Shown here in pieces: positions 11,380-23,700 of a DNA stretch of 64,000 bases. Location: assembly GCA_036971615.1 (NCBI GenBank), contig JAYKKR010000030.1:62001-126000 (forward strand), in the 5' to 3' direction. Origin of the DNA: Amyloporia xantha (Eukaryota > Basidiomycota > Agaricomycetes > Polyporales > Adustoporiaceae). The position numbers and the translations under genes are program-made. Position 1 is the stretch's first letter. Every line of letters starts with the position of its first letter. The notes beneath the pieces are model-generated. The model had not been told where the DNA came from and ran no database searches. It was given only the letters and a program-made list of their open reading frames with translations.

Positions 11380-14300
11380 CACCAACTTATGTATACCTGG
11401 TGCACCAACTGACGGATAGGCCTACGAACGCTTATGCACCAGGCAGCGCTTCTGCCTGGCTGCTGGTGCATCAGGTCCTGGGCTATCTCCGGACCCTCCG
11501 GGGCCTCCTCCCTTTCGCCGTAGGGCCCCCTCGGCATCGCGGCCTATTACCATATCTGGCAGGCACGTAGTCCAAGGGCCCTGTATCATTTTGTTTATGT
11601 TGTATATATGCTTTTGGGTGCCACATGCTTATTTGGGCACCGGAAAATGTCCCAAAATGCTAATAAAATCAGATTTTTATTTTGGATCCAGTAGCTACGG
11701 GTACAGCGATATGGGGGATCTATATACGGTAATACATCCAGCGAACACGCGCGGGCGGAGGGAACGGGTGGCGCGCACGGGCGGCGCAGCGTGCGCAGGC
11801 GGGACAGCATGTACGGCAGGGGCAGCGCATACAGGCGGGGGCAGCGCGTACAGACGGGGCAGCGCATACCGGCGGGCGCAAGCATACCAGCGGGCACGAG
11901 GGTGTACGGCAGGGGCAGCGCGTACAGACGGGGCAGCGCGTACGGGCGGGCGCGAGGGTGTACAGCAGGGGCAACGCGTACAGGCGGGGGCAGCGCGTAC
12001 AGGCGGGGGCAGCGCATACGGGCGGGCGCGAGCATATGGGCGGGGGCAGCGCATACGGGCGGGCGCGAGCATATGGGCGGGTGCGAGGGTGTACGGGCAG
12101 GTGCGAGGGTGTACGGCAGGGGCAGCGCGTACAGGCGGGGGCAGCGCGTACAGGCGGGGGCAGCGCGTATGGGCAGGCGCGAGCACACAGGCAGGCGCGA
12201 GCATACAGGCGGGTGCGAGCGTGTACGGGCAGGGCAGCGCCGGGACGAGCGAGGAAGGTACGAGCGTGGGTGGGACGAGCACGGGCAGGGCGAGCGTCGG
12301 TGGGACGAGTACGGGCAGGGCGAGCACGGGAAGGACGAGTGCGGGTGGGACGAGCACCGGCGGGACGAGTACGGTCAGGGCGAGTGTCGGCAGGATGAGC
12401 GCGGGTGGGATGAGCGCCGGCGGGACAGACATGGGTTGTATGAGTGTCGGCGGGACGAGCATGGGCCGTACGAGCAGCCGCGGGACGAGCACGGGCAGGG
12501 CGAGCGTTGGCAGCACGAGCGCAGGCAGGACCAGCGTCGGCGGGACGAGTGGGGGCCGTACAAACGTGGGCGGGATGAGCGCGGGCGGGACAAGCACGGG
12601 CAGTACAAGGCGAGGCAAGCGTCGGGGGGTAGGGAGAATGCCAGCGCGATGGCAAGCGACGGCGTACGGACGCCATTGATGCTAAACAGCAAGATGTTAG
12701 TACTTCAAAAGCTGCCAAACGAAACGGAATGAACTTACGTTGGGACGCTGCTCGCAGGCAGCAGCGGGACGACGACGACGCTGTTGCCGTCGTCGTCGTC
12801 GTCGTCGAGCAGACACAAAGGGTGACGCGTCACCTTTGGCCAGTCCGGGAAGTACCGGCCTGCCCGTTATGGAAGGCGTCTGAATCGTCTTACGTTCGTC
12901 TTAAATTCGTCTTAAGGTGGCTGAGGCACTATTGAGTGCCTCAATCACCTCAAGAATTTGTATCAGAGCAGTAGAATAGTATTAAAATATACTCACCAAA
13001 TATGAGGGATGTTGGATGAAGTGCGTGTATTGAGGAAGAGGCCCGAGTCGGCCGAGGCCTGGCGCAGCCAATCAGGTGGCGCGCTCAGCCAGGCGCGACT
13101 CGATACTCGAAACGTTCACTAGCCTGCTTACACGGCCGTTTCGAACATCGCGGCCGCAAACGGTTACCTATCCATACAAAACCTAGATATAGTTCATTAT
13201 TATATACTCTACATTCCAAATTCTACTTTATTCTACTATTGCATGGCTTAGTCCTACCAAAATATGCCAATCTTTCGGTCATTCTGAAGCCAAAATAGAT
13301 ATGTTTTGTTTATAGCTCTCCAAGGAAGGGCAGGAACATCAAAAAAACTCACATGTATACTTTTATATATATTCTGAGTACTCTATATGTCTTAGGTACG
13401 AAATATATTTGCTCAGGATGTTCGTACTCACTATTCAGCGCGAGTAGGACTTCAGCCACATGCCCAAATCGGGCATTTCGGCTGTTCCCGCACTGCGCGC
13501 CAACAGCGACGCGTCACCGTGGGTCGTCTCCTCGACGTCGTCCACGGCGTCGACGACGTCCCGCTGCTGCCCAAGAGCAGCGTAATATAGTAAGTTTTCT
13601 ATATTTCTTTCGTATTCTTTGGTTGCTGACCGGCCGTTTGCAACCGCAGCCCGACAGCGTACGTTCCGACTCCCCTGCCGACGCCCCTGCCTGCTCGACG
13701 CCCCTGCCTGCTCGACGTCCGCCTCACGCCCACCCGCTGCACGCTCCACGACTCCGCTGCCCGCTGGCCATCCCTTCTGCGCGCTGCCCCCTGCGCGTAC
13801 ACGCTGCCCCTGCCGACCGTCCACGCTGCGCCTGCCCGTGCAGGCTGACCCCGCCCGTACTCGCTGCGCGTACACGCTGCCCTTGCGCGTACACGCTGCT
13901 CCCTGCGCGTACACGCTGCCCCTGCCCGTACTCGCTGTCCCCGCCCGCACACGCTGCGCCTGCCCGTCCACCGACCGTCCCCGCTGCCCCTGCCCTTCCG
14001 CTGCACCCCCGCCGCTCGCCCGTCCGCTGCACCCCTGCCCCTCGCCCGTCCCGTCCACTGCTCGCCCGCCCGCTGCTCGCCCGCTGCACGTCAGCACGCC
14101 CACTGCATGTCAGCACGCCCGCCGCTCGCTCGTCCGCCGCTCGCTCGTCCGCCACTCGCTCGTCCGCTGCATGCTGCGCCCCCCGTCCACGCTGCGCCCG
14201 CCCGCCCATGCTGCGTGCTGCGCCATGCACGCTGCCACGCCCGTACACGCTGCGCCGTGCCGCACATGCTGTGCTGTGCACGCTGCCCCTGCCCGTACAC

Positions 14301-14924
14301 GCTTTCCCCGCCTGTCCACCGACTGTCCATGCTGCCCCTACCCGTCCGCTGCTCGCTCGTCCGCCGCTCGCCGGTACACGCTGTGCAGCCCCGCCTGTAC
14401 ACGCTGCCCCTGTGCGTACATGCTGCCCCCGCCGTATATGCTACCCCTGCCCCCGCCCATGCACGCTGCCCCTGCCCCCGCCGTACGCGCTGTCCCCGCC
14501 GGTACGGGTTGCCCCCGCCGTACACGCTGTCCCCCCGTGCGCGCCACCCTTCCCTTCGCGCGCCCGCGCATTCGCTGGAGTATTACCGTATATAGATTCC
14601 CGTACCGCTGTACCCGTAGCTACTGAATCAAAAATAAAAATCTGTTTTTATTACCATTTTTGTACATTTTTCGGTGCCCAGGTAAGCCTGTGGCACCCGA
14701 AATATATATTGCACTATAAAGGTAATGACCCAGAGCTGTAGCTACCAGATATAGTAATAAGCCGTGATGCCGGGGGGGCCCTACGGCGAAAGGGAGGAGG
14801 CCCCGGAGGGTCCGGAGGTAGCCCAGGGACTGATGCACCAGCAGCCAGGCAGAAGCGCTGCCTGGTGCATAAGCGTCCGTAGGCCCATCCGTCAGTTGGT
14901 GCACCATTAGTACATAAGCAGCTG
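11380..14924. mobile_element. Fold-back DNA element, copy B (FB-B)
   Basis: This 3545-bp element is nearly identical to FB-A outside the minisatellites and is flanked by GCCCCAG (11373-11379 and 14925-14931). It splits G2 pol within the RT domain. Removing it with one GCCCCAG joins ...KSPWG to APAFIVYRN in frame, which confirms the borders. The left-arm array has fewer GCATACGGGCGGG units than FB-A. It contains essentially no AGACCG/CGGTCT, unlike the G2 sequence on both sides. The arms run about 11380-12930 and 13430-14924. Confidence 0.87.
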
Positions 14925-17900
14925 GCCCCAGGGACTCTTAGAAGGTTCGATTACTCCCAGTTCTAGCCAAGTATCCATCTGCTTATCCATAACTTCACGC
15001 TTAGCCGGGGATGAAGGAAACGGAGGAAGGGAGACTGGGGTAGAATTCGGTTTCAATGGCACTTCAACCTTAGCGTTGTAATGTCCTAGCCGTCCGTTGA
15101 GGCTGAAAGCTAACTTATGTTTTAGGACCACTTGTTCCAAAACCGAACGCTGGGAGTCCGATACATGGCTGCTGAAATCGACCTCTTTAAGAAGCTGAGA
15201 CTCGTCGATAATCTCTTCTGGGGGCTCGCCGGTCTTAGGTCCGCCTTCCAACGGTTCCGTAGATGAAGGGTCTTCTATGGTGTCCTTTCCTCGACTGGTG
15301 ATTAGGTCTTGAATGGAGCTGGAGACCGTCTGCCCTTGAACTAGGTGACTAAGGACGTCTATTGACCCGTTACTCTCTATTAATAAACGAATAAACCGAG
15401 CATGGGTTACCGCCTTAGTCCAGGCGGTCTTACCCATGGTTTCTGATCGGTCTAGCCATTTATTCGGGTCGAATGCCTTGCCAAGGACCTGACCTGAAGG
15501 AATAACCATAGGATGCTTGCTGAAGTTTGCGACATGCAGCGCTGGTCTCTCAGAAGAGATGAACGAGTCTGTGGTTGCAAATACGTCGTCCATATTCTTA
15601 TGAGTTTGAAAAGACCGTTCCACAAATAAAGTCTTCAAGTTGTCTTCGAAGGGCGCGTAGACCGATACTAACTTGGAAGATTCAGGAGGAATGATAACCA
15701 TTTGCTTGGCTCTGACTAAGTTATCTTGAGACCGAGAGCGTTGTTGACGCTTTCGTTGCTGATTCTTCTTATGCAGTCTCGTCCTCCCCGTGCGGTCTCG
15801 CGATCCAATGAAGACCTTGAAGGCTTGTCCATGGTCATCCGTAAGGGAAGAAGTCGAATTCTCCACCTCTAGGGAGATGCCAGTGTCCGCAAACTGTATA
15901 GCGGTCTTACCGTCTTGCCTCAGGACCGAAAGTGAGTATTGGTCCGCGAAGTCGTTGCCTAAAATGAAAGGAGTCGTCATTCCTTTAACGACATAAGCCT
16001 CGACGTTCATTTTAATGGACCGCTCTTCGGTCTTGAAGATCAAGTCGATAGGAACATAACCAGAAATCTTAGCTCGTCCAGTGACCTGTACCAAGTTGAT
16101 CTTCTGGCCCGCCTTGATTTTGGGAGGATGTATCATCGCCTCTAAACACTTTGCAGAGATGAGAGTAATGTCTGATCCCGAGTCGATGATGATATCCTGC
16201 ATTTCGACCTCTCGGTCTCCTAAAAATCTGCGGGCCTTTGTAGCCTTTGATCCAAGGAAGGAACAACCGGGCAGTCTAGCAAGGTGTTTACGAAGTTCTA
16301 AGACCAGCTGGTTATCTAGGGAAACTGGCCCTTGGAAAAGAGACCGAAGGTTCTTAGTCGCTAAACGTCGACTGCGTCGTAGAGGAGGAGGAGCTGGGCG
16401 TGCGCTATAAACCGTGACGGATTTAGTTTCCTGAGTAGCCGAGGGGACTGCCTCTCCCTCCAGGGCCTTACCTGCTGCTTCGGTCTTGCTAGGCTGAGCA
16501 AGATATACAGAAGGTTCGGTAGACTGGAGGGATTTACGAAAATCCTGCTCGGTCTCCGATTCGACGTCTGACAATCCTAAGTAAGCGATCTCATAGTCCT
16601 CCTCTGCGCGTAGTTCCTCTTCAGAAAGCTGGATAAAATTGGTTCGGGCAAACCGCTGTCTTTGTCGAGCGTGCTTACATTCGTTGTCCCAGTGGAAAGG
16701 ACTATCACAGTGCCGACAAGGTCGCTTGCCTAATTCCTGCGGAGTTTTACGAAGCTTAGACCGGTTGGAATCGTCTCGAGGAAACTTGGGTGGAGACCGG
16801 TTAGGAGTAGTGGAGTCCGCAGCATTAGAACGTGAATCCCTAAACCGATTTCGTCGGTCTTCAAAGGAGGGTTTCAACGGTTCCTTCGAATCAGTACCAA
16901 GACCGACAAGGGTTTCTTCATAGTACTTAATGGCATTCTGAAGATCGACGACCTTAGCATATAGGTGAGGGGATAGAACGGTGTTCCACATGACCGGGGC
17001 TCCGTCAAGGATTTCACCAACCAATTCGGTTTCAGTGTAATCATATACGAATTCGAGCAGTTCCAACTTGCAAATGTAATACTCAGAAGGCAATTCCCTC
17101 TGATTTCCGCTGTCTCGGTATCGGGCACGGTTGGCCTTAGACTTTTGTCGGTCTAACCAAGCCTTGTTCATGTAGTGCTTTCCAATAGCTTTCCGCAAGG
17201 AGGTCCACCCTTTCTGAATGCGCTCTCGTTCATAACCAGGAAGCGAGAAATACCAGTTTTCCGCATGAGACCGAAGACGCCTAGGTACGACGGATCCAAG
17301 CTGTTTGGCTATCATGGAAGATCCTTCAGCTATTTGATTGACCTTCATAATCCATCGAGCTAGAGTCTCGGTATCCCCATCCCAAGTGGGTACTACATCG
17401 ATTTTCAGCTTGAGATCAAACCGAGGGACCTCTGCTGGTCTAGGATCATCGCTGTCTGAGTTGGAATTCTTCGGTTTTCGTTTCGAAGGAATAGGACCCG
17501 TCGGTTTCTTGGGAGGTCCGGTCGGTTTCCCATCATCTGAAGAGTCTGATGGGTCGCTGGGATCATCTCCAGGAAACCGTCTCATACGCGGTATTCCCCC
17601 TTTACTGAATAATTCCGTGATGCGGCGACCATGCCTGGCGGGCTCTGCTCGCTTCTTCTTGGCCTTCTCCCTCATTCCCGGGATCCTTGAGGTTGGGTCT
17701 TGATCCTCGTCGTGAGGGGGTTCTTCAGCCTCGGATTCTTGAGGAGCGGGAGCGGTGTCTATTAGAGCGGTTTCCGTCGGTCTTGCGCTATCTTCCATAT
17801 GAGGCGGCTTGGGTCGGTTAGAGAACGGGGTTCGTCGAAGAGCGGAAGAAACAGTAGGGACCTCTGCTGGAGTTGTCGGTCTTGCGCTTCGAACTGACAC

Positions 17901-18698
17901 ATTACTATGCCGACTAGATACTCGGGGAGGTGTCTCATCCTCATCCTCATCAGGTACTACCTTCTGACGAATTCCTAATACCCTTCCTAGAAACAACAGA
18001 AAGGTCTCGACCTCCGCTCGGTATGCTACTCCTAAAATCTGGAAATCATTGACTGAATAAACCACCTCCTTGGACAGTCCTGTCTTGTCGAACTTAGGGA
18101 AAGGAGGAGGAGTAGAACCGCAAGCCTGAATGCGGTTTCCGTAGGTATAAGTAAGCTTTCCGAGTAAAGTGTTAAGCTTATTATAAAGATTAAGGTCTGG
18201 ACATACTCCTATAATATCGTTATCGGAGGAGTATAGAATAGGGTTGCGTAGCAGTTGGTCTAGTAGATCTATTTCTTTATACCAATACCGACTCTCCGTT
18301 CGAGATAGGTGCGTGCCATCGCGACCGTCTGGAAGAGTGTAAGGGGCGCGCTTTAAGTATTCTTGAGCTAGCAGGGTTGCGTTGTACCTACGGCCAAATA
18401 CTGCACCAAGTGGTCCGTCGGTGTTAGCAAGGTCGCGCAAAGCATTGGTTATCGGAAATTCCAAGGGGACCGAACTTACGTTGGTAAACCGTACTGAATC
18501 GACCGGTCTTGCTCCTTTGACGGCGACAAGGTCGGTCTCGAATAGTGATTGATCCACGAGTTCCTCGTCTTCTTCGGAATTGTTTTCCCTAGGAGATGAA
18601 CCTGGAAGGGGATGATCCGCTGGGTCATCTCGGTCTTGAAGACCTTGCTGATAAGAGGCGGCATCCTCGCTCCCTACTGCTACAAAGGACATTGACAT
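14925..18698 (-). pseudogene. G2 gag-protease and start of RT, before the FB-B insertion
   Basis: It starts at an ATG (MSMSFVAVGSEDAASYQQ). A long N-terminal region rich in charged and proline stretches is followed by a gag domain (residues about 430-640: TWDGDTETLARWIMKVNQIA, HAENWYFSLPGYERERI), a zinc knuckle CRHCDSPFHWDNEC (CX2CX4HX4C intact), a protease with IIIDSGSDITLIS and FILGNDFADQY, and the RT N-terminus (VPLKPNSTPVSLPPF, LGVIEPSKSPWG). There the frame runs into FB-B and stops. Gag, protease and RT are in one frame here, with no frameshift between gag and pol. Confidence 0.88.
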
Positions 18699-18748
18699 TG
18701 TTAGTGAATCTATACTGAAGGAAATGTGAGTAACTTTTCAAAAGGAAG

Positions 18749-18766
18749 TTCCCAGTGCGTCCACCA
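18749..18766 (-). other. G2 primer-binding site
   Basis: On the sense strand TGGTGGACGCACTGGGAA begins one base after the 5' LTR. Its complement reads as an 18-nt tRNA 3' end that divides cleanly into CCA, discriminator A, seven acceptor bases TGCGTCC, five T-stem bases CCCAG and two T-loop bases. The tRNA identity was not determined. Confidence 0.75.
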
Positions 18767-18767
18767 A

Positions 18768-19817
18768 TGTTAAGAACCAGGGTAGTACTAGTACCTAAGC
18801 TCGTATACCGGTAACGGATAGGATAATAAAAATACTTAGACTGTATGCTTGAGTCCTAATGGCTAGTTAGGAGTGGAATGCCGGTATACCAAGTAAGAAG
18901 TATAAGACCGTAGGGTCTTATGTTAGAGATTGGCGTGAGCCTAAGAGTATCGCTCAAGACCGAAGGTCGTTAGGTTAAGACCGACTTAGAGAGATACCGC
19001 TTATGTTCACGCAGAGATAAGGTTTAAAGGTAGAACTTCCTAAACAAAGATAACTCAAATCCTTCGCAAGTATTGTTGCCAGACCAAGGGCTTTAGGTAG
19101 CGCGAAGCAATACCGAAGACCGCTACTTAGCGCGAAGCTATAAGTAGTTTGTCAAGTCTGGGATAGATCTCTTTACCAGCATGTAGCTATGGTAAGATCT
19201 ACAATGATATGTGAAGGAGACAAGGTCTCGTTGTGCTAAGAGCTCAGAGGTAAAATAGATTGCTTGAAACCGAAGACCATCGGTCTTCTTAAATACAAGT
19301 GAGAAATGCTAGAACCTTCTAAACATGCGTAGTCCGTACTTCTACAATACACTGCCCAATACCTGTGCATCTATTGTTCTCTATGCACTGCCTTGAATAC
19401 TCACTGAGACCGCGCTGCTATCCTCGTGTGGCGGAGTGGCGCACCTCGGGCATTCATCGGTCTTGCCTCGGTCTTCCTCGATCCATAAGGTGAGATCGGT
19501 CCGCTCTCCGTAGGTCGGATCGTGCTACCGGTCCTCGAGGTGTTTCACGGGACTCGACCTCTCACGCGAAGTGTGGGCGTTTGTGGGTCCCGAGGATCCG
19601 CTTTCTCTAAGAAGGAAATGGAGGACTACCCGTTGAGCGGGAGACCGAGTCATAGTCCCAATGAGTATCGGTTTCACACGCAAAGTATAGGTGCTCGCGG
19701 GTCCCGATGATCCGCGCGGTCTTGAAGGGTAGTGAAGGACTACCCGTTGATGGAAGACCGAGTCCTTTCTTGGAAAGAACTCGATTATAAGAAGGCCACA
19801 TCGGGATATCCATAACA
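18768..19817 (-). repeat. G2 5' LTR
   Basis: It is the 1050-bp partner of 4616-5665. The right end is followed by the duplication GTGAC (19818-19822), whose last two bases also belong to the ACGT duplication of L3. Confidence 0.92.
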
Positions 19818-19824
19818 GTGACGT

Positions 19825-20667
19825 TGTAAGGAGAGGTATCAGGCTGGGGGGTGAAAGCACGGACAAGCAAGCATCTCATTCTCTCTCTTCCGCAGGTGTT
19901 GTTCCTCCCTCCTCCGTGTCTACCATACAGCTTTGGTGTTCGATTTGATTCTCATTTATTTTGCATTTTTGCTCTAATTGGTTTTGGTGTTTTATCTTAT
20001 CTTTCCTCCCCTTCCCTCCGCTTTATTCCGATTTTGCGATTCGTCCTTCCGGAGTGACACCGCTTCGTTCCGCTTAGTCAGCGGAGGGTAGACGACGTGG
20101 CCGGGAGGTAGCTAGCTCTTCAGTTCCCCCTTGGTACCAGACTACGAGGACTCCCCTGTACATCTAAATACTGGGCAATAGACACTCCTTCTTCTCTTAC
20201 CGGGCTTAGTGTAGAGCTGCAGCGGCACCCTATACGTCTTTTACTGCGACACTGCGACACTGCGACACTGCGACACTGCGACACTGGGGCTCTGCAAGCG
20301 GCGGAGGATACTGCGTTATTCCATTTCTCTCACCGGGTTTAGTGTAGAGCGCGACAGCTCTATACGTCTTTATACTGCGATACAGCGTTACTGAGGCTCT
20401 CCGCACACGGCGGAGGGAAGCAATCAAGTGCCAGCAGGCACTTTCTGGGTTGTCAGCGACAGGGCTCTCCTCCGGGATTCGACATAGCACAGTGGCACTA
20501 CCATCAGGGACGAGCACATTCCGAGTACAGAGCTGAGTCTTGCACATTGTTCCACCCTTAACCCATTCCACACCACCACCACTCTCTCTTTTGGAAGCTC
20601 GCAGCTCCCTCATAGCCCCTCGGACGAACACATTCGCACACGGGACGGCGCGCCGTCTCGACTTACA
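19825..20667 (+). repeat. L3 5' LTR
   Basis: It is 843 bp, TGTAAGGAGAGG to GACTTACA. A CTGCGACA octamer repeats about five times at 20244-20286 (27936-27976 in the other LTR). The ends form the inverted pair TGTAAG/CTTACA. Confidence 0.9.
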
Positions 20668-20669
20668 AC

Positions 20670-20687
20670 TGGAGCCCACCGCGAGGG
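20670..20687 (+). other. L3 primer-binding site, same as G4
   Basis: TGGAGCCCACCGCGAGGG starts two bases after the LTR. Its complement divides as CCA, discriminator T, acceptor GGTGGGC, T-stem CTCGC and two T-loop bases, the standard 18-nt layout. The identical 18-mer is the PBS of G4 (45885-45902, minus). Confidence 0.8.
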
Positions 20688-20728
20688 GCCCATCTTCCTG
20701 CGAGTCTTACCCCTCCCAGCTCGGAAGC

Positions 20729-23700
20729 ATGGCTGTTATGGCGGCGGCTCAACTCGAGCCTCGCGCTGACGCCGACGGGAAGCTCAGACATCTTATGAAT
20801 ACCTATTTTGCTAAACTAGCGACATGCGAACAGGCCGGGGCACAGCCTACTACTACACACGGAACAGCGTATGGGACCCTTCGAGCATTGCTACCAGAGC
20901 CTACCCATCTCCGAGTCATCCAGCCTATATATTTGACACCTCTACGTCAACCACTCCGCGCAGCACTACACACGAGTAGGTCAAGTGTCCCACATCTCGC
21001 GGGGAAGGCCGAGCCATGCACGGGTGACGTGGCGAGGCAGGAGGATGAACTTGCGGGGCAGGGAACGGCGGAGGCGTTTGGCGCATGTCATGGTCGGAAG
21101 TATACGAAGGCAATGGTGGAAGGGACGTGTTCAGTCGATACTAGGTGCGCGGAGGGGAGCGCAGAAGAGACGGGGCGAGAGAGACACGTTCTGGGCGTGT
21201 CGGGAGGAGGAAGAGAGGAGGGAGTGGGAAGACACGGCCAGCTATGCGAGGACGAATGCACTGCAGGACGCGCGTTCCCATCGAATGGAGCCGGACAGTT
21301 TGTTCTACGAGAAGAATCAGTAGTGGGGCCTTCGCAGAGCACAGGGACATCAAGACACCTGGAGAAGCTACTTACAGCGAGCAGAGCGCGGCCTGGGGGA
21401 GGAGACCCTTCAGAGCGACAGCTGCCACCTGTGACGATGTTGAGCACGTTGCTGACAGGGAACCGCGTTGGTAAAACCGGGAAGACATCGAACGCGGTTG
21501 GAAACGATGCCAAGAAGTCAATTCCGAGACGGGACGAAGGACCTTCCGTACCCAGGATGGCACTGGGATCTACGATAGGCAGGACGGAGCGCGTTGAGAC
21601 AGGGGCGGAGGACACATCTTCACGCGATACTAGGATGGCGGAGGGAGGCGCAACGGAGACGGATGGACAAACAGATGCGGAGAGCTCATCGGAAGGGATG
21701 AGGAGGCTAGGGAGATCCGAATTCGAAGGGCGCGACAATGACAGGGAGGTGCAGACAGCACGGGGAGAGCCACCACCCATCGCAGGTTCCCCGACGTTCT
21801 CACCGAGCCTTATGTTCTCGCTCCTTCCGCACCACGCAGGGAACCGTCGCCTTGGTTTCTACCAAGGTATGGTACAGGGAGCTGTTGAATATACAACCAC
21901 GAGGACTGCGCCCCTGCCGGCCGTACTTAGCGAGCGCGGTTCCGACTCAGCGGTAGAGTGCGCCTCGCTTACAGCGGCCGTCTCGAAACTTCAACTACCT
22001 GCGGAACTTCGTCATGTGCTGGGCTGTCTCTCTGGTTCTCCTTCAACATCTGAACTTTGCATTGATCAAACTACACATGCCTTGGGATTAGGCGACACCG
22101 GATTCTCCGGCGCAGACCTGCGGACATCTGGGGGAGTTGGGGGCCGAGCTACGCGGCTGTCAGGCGTCCCAAACTTCGAGAAACAAAGACTACGGGTGGG
22201 GAAGGAACATACCGGATCAGGCGCGCCAGCGGAGGGGAACGCGTTGCGCGGGGGGAGATGCGATGGGAAGCAGAGTGTGGGGGCATCTTCCAGCAAAACC
22301 AGGACTACGGAGGGGAGCGCGAGAGAGCTAGACGGAGGCGGAGGGAAGACGGAGGAGCCGACGCGTATGAGGAGTACTTCGGACAGGGCAGGAGGGTCAG
22401 GAATCCGCGAACTCGAAGAGGACGGGGGCGAAGCGCTCACGTCTGCAAGCCCCATGAAGCGCTACCCCCCCTTTCTTCCGCAAAACGACAACAACGTCGA
22501 ACGTGCTCGTGCGAGTCTGTGGCTATCCGCGACGTTGGCGAGTGGATCTACACGGCTATTGAATGCGCTGAGGTGCGGGGCAGAGAGCCAGGTGTTAGCA
22601 GAAAAAGAAACTACCCCGCGTCCACCGTGGGGCGGAAACGACTGCAGCGTTGGGCGTGGACCAGGGAAGACTGATTTGACAGTCGATAGCGGGGCGGACG
22701 CGAATGATGCGTCGAAACCTGCTTTCCAGAGAACGGCATGGAGATGCGCGCTAGGTAGGAGGGAACGTGTTAGAGCAGAGTTGGAGCAGGCGTCCTCGGG
22801 CGAAACTAGAGCTGCGGGAGGAACTTTGATGGAGACGAAGGGGTGTGCGTGCACGACGAGTGCGTCGGAGGGGACGGGGACAGCAGAGACGGTTAGTATT
22901 AAAGAGCGCGAGCACGGCAAGTACGCGCAGGTGGCGCGGGAACAGCAAGAACGAGCCGGGAAGGCTGGGATAGAGAGAACAAAGATGGTCAGGGAAGAAG
23001 GACGAGCGCGGCAGGTAGCGCCGCCGAGCGCCCTGCCCGTCCCAGACCTCCCGTGCCTCTCGCAGAGTCCATCGTTTGGACTTCTGCCATCATGCGGGTC
23101 GGGCGCGGCTAATGCGTTGAGATTGGAAGGAGAACTTACCATACACTGGGCGGGGGTGAAGCATCCGATAGGCAGGGCGGCGCGCGTTGGGACGGCGGCG
23201 GTGGGAGCATCTTCGGATGGCGCGAAGGCCACAGAAGAAAGGGCGATGGAGACGGAGGGGCGGGTGTGCATGACGAGCGCGCTGGAGGGGAGGATAGGGG
23301 CAGAGGTCATACAGTGCGGGAAGGACGACGGGGCCCAGGAGACGCGGAGACAGCGGGGGGAGGGAGGAGCTGCGGCGAGCCCAGGACTCGAAGCTCAGGC
23401 AGCGATAATCTGCCACAGAGGTGGACGAGGAGACGAGGTTGAGAGGGAGACACGGACGGGCGTTCCTAGCGGATGGGCGCTGGACTTGGCGCTGTCGGGC
23501 GCCCCGCCCGTCCCAGGCTTCTCGATGTTCTCGCAGAGCTCGTTGTTCAGGCGCCTCCCGCGCTGCGTGCTGGACTTGTTCCTCGATATCTGGCAGTCTC
23601 TGGCAGGCTTTTCGACGTTCTCGTCGAACCCATGGGTCGGGTTCTTTCCGCGATGGTTGTTGGAAGTCAACCGCGATGTCTGGGGGTCTCTACTAGCTGG

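Larger units (their letters stand above)
4616..19817 (-). mobile_element. Ty3/gypsy chromovirus G2, full length, carrying FB-B
   Basis: Identical-length LTRs (4616-5665 and 18768-19817, 1050 bp each, TGTTAAG...TAACA) and a 5-bp target duplication GTGAC (4611-4615, 19818-19822) bound it. Without FB-B it is about 11.65 kb. Order from the 5' end (right to left): LTR, PBS, gag-PR, RT, RNase H, integrase with chromodomain, a sense ORF of 263 aa, an antisense spliced zinc-cluster gene, polypurine tract, LTR. Two C-to-T differences between the LTRs were noticed, so the insertion is young, but pol is broken by one frameshift and by FB-B. AGACCG or its complement occurs about 95 times by eye across the element. 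Confidence 0.92.

Noticed and set aside
20244..20286. CTGCGACA repeats as a possible CRISPR or regulatory array
   Set aside because: It is a simple tandem octamer without spacers, present in both L3 LTRs of a eukaryotic element.
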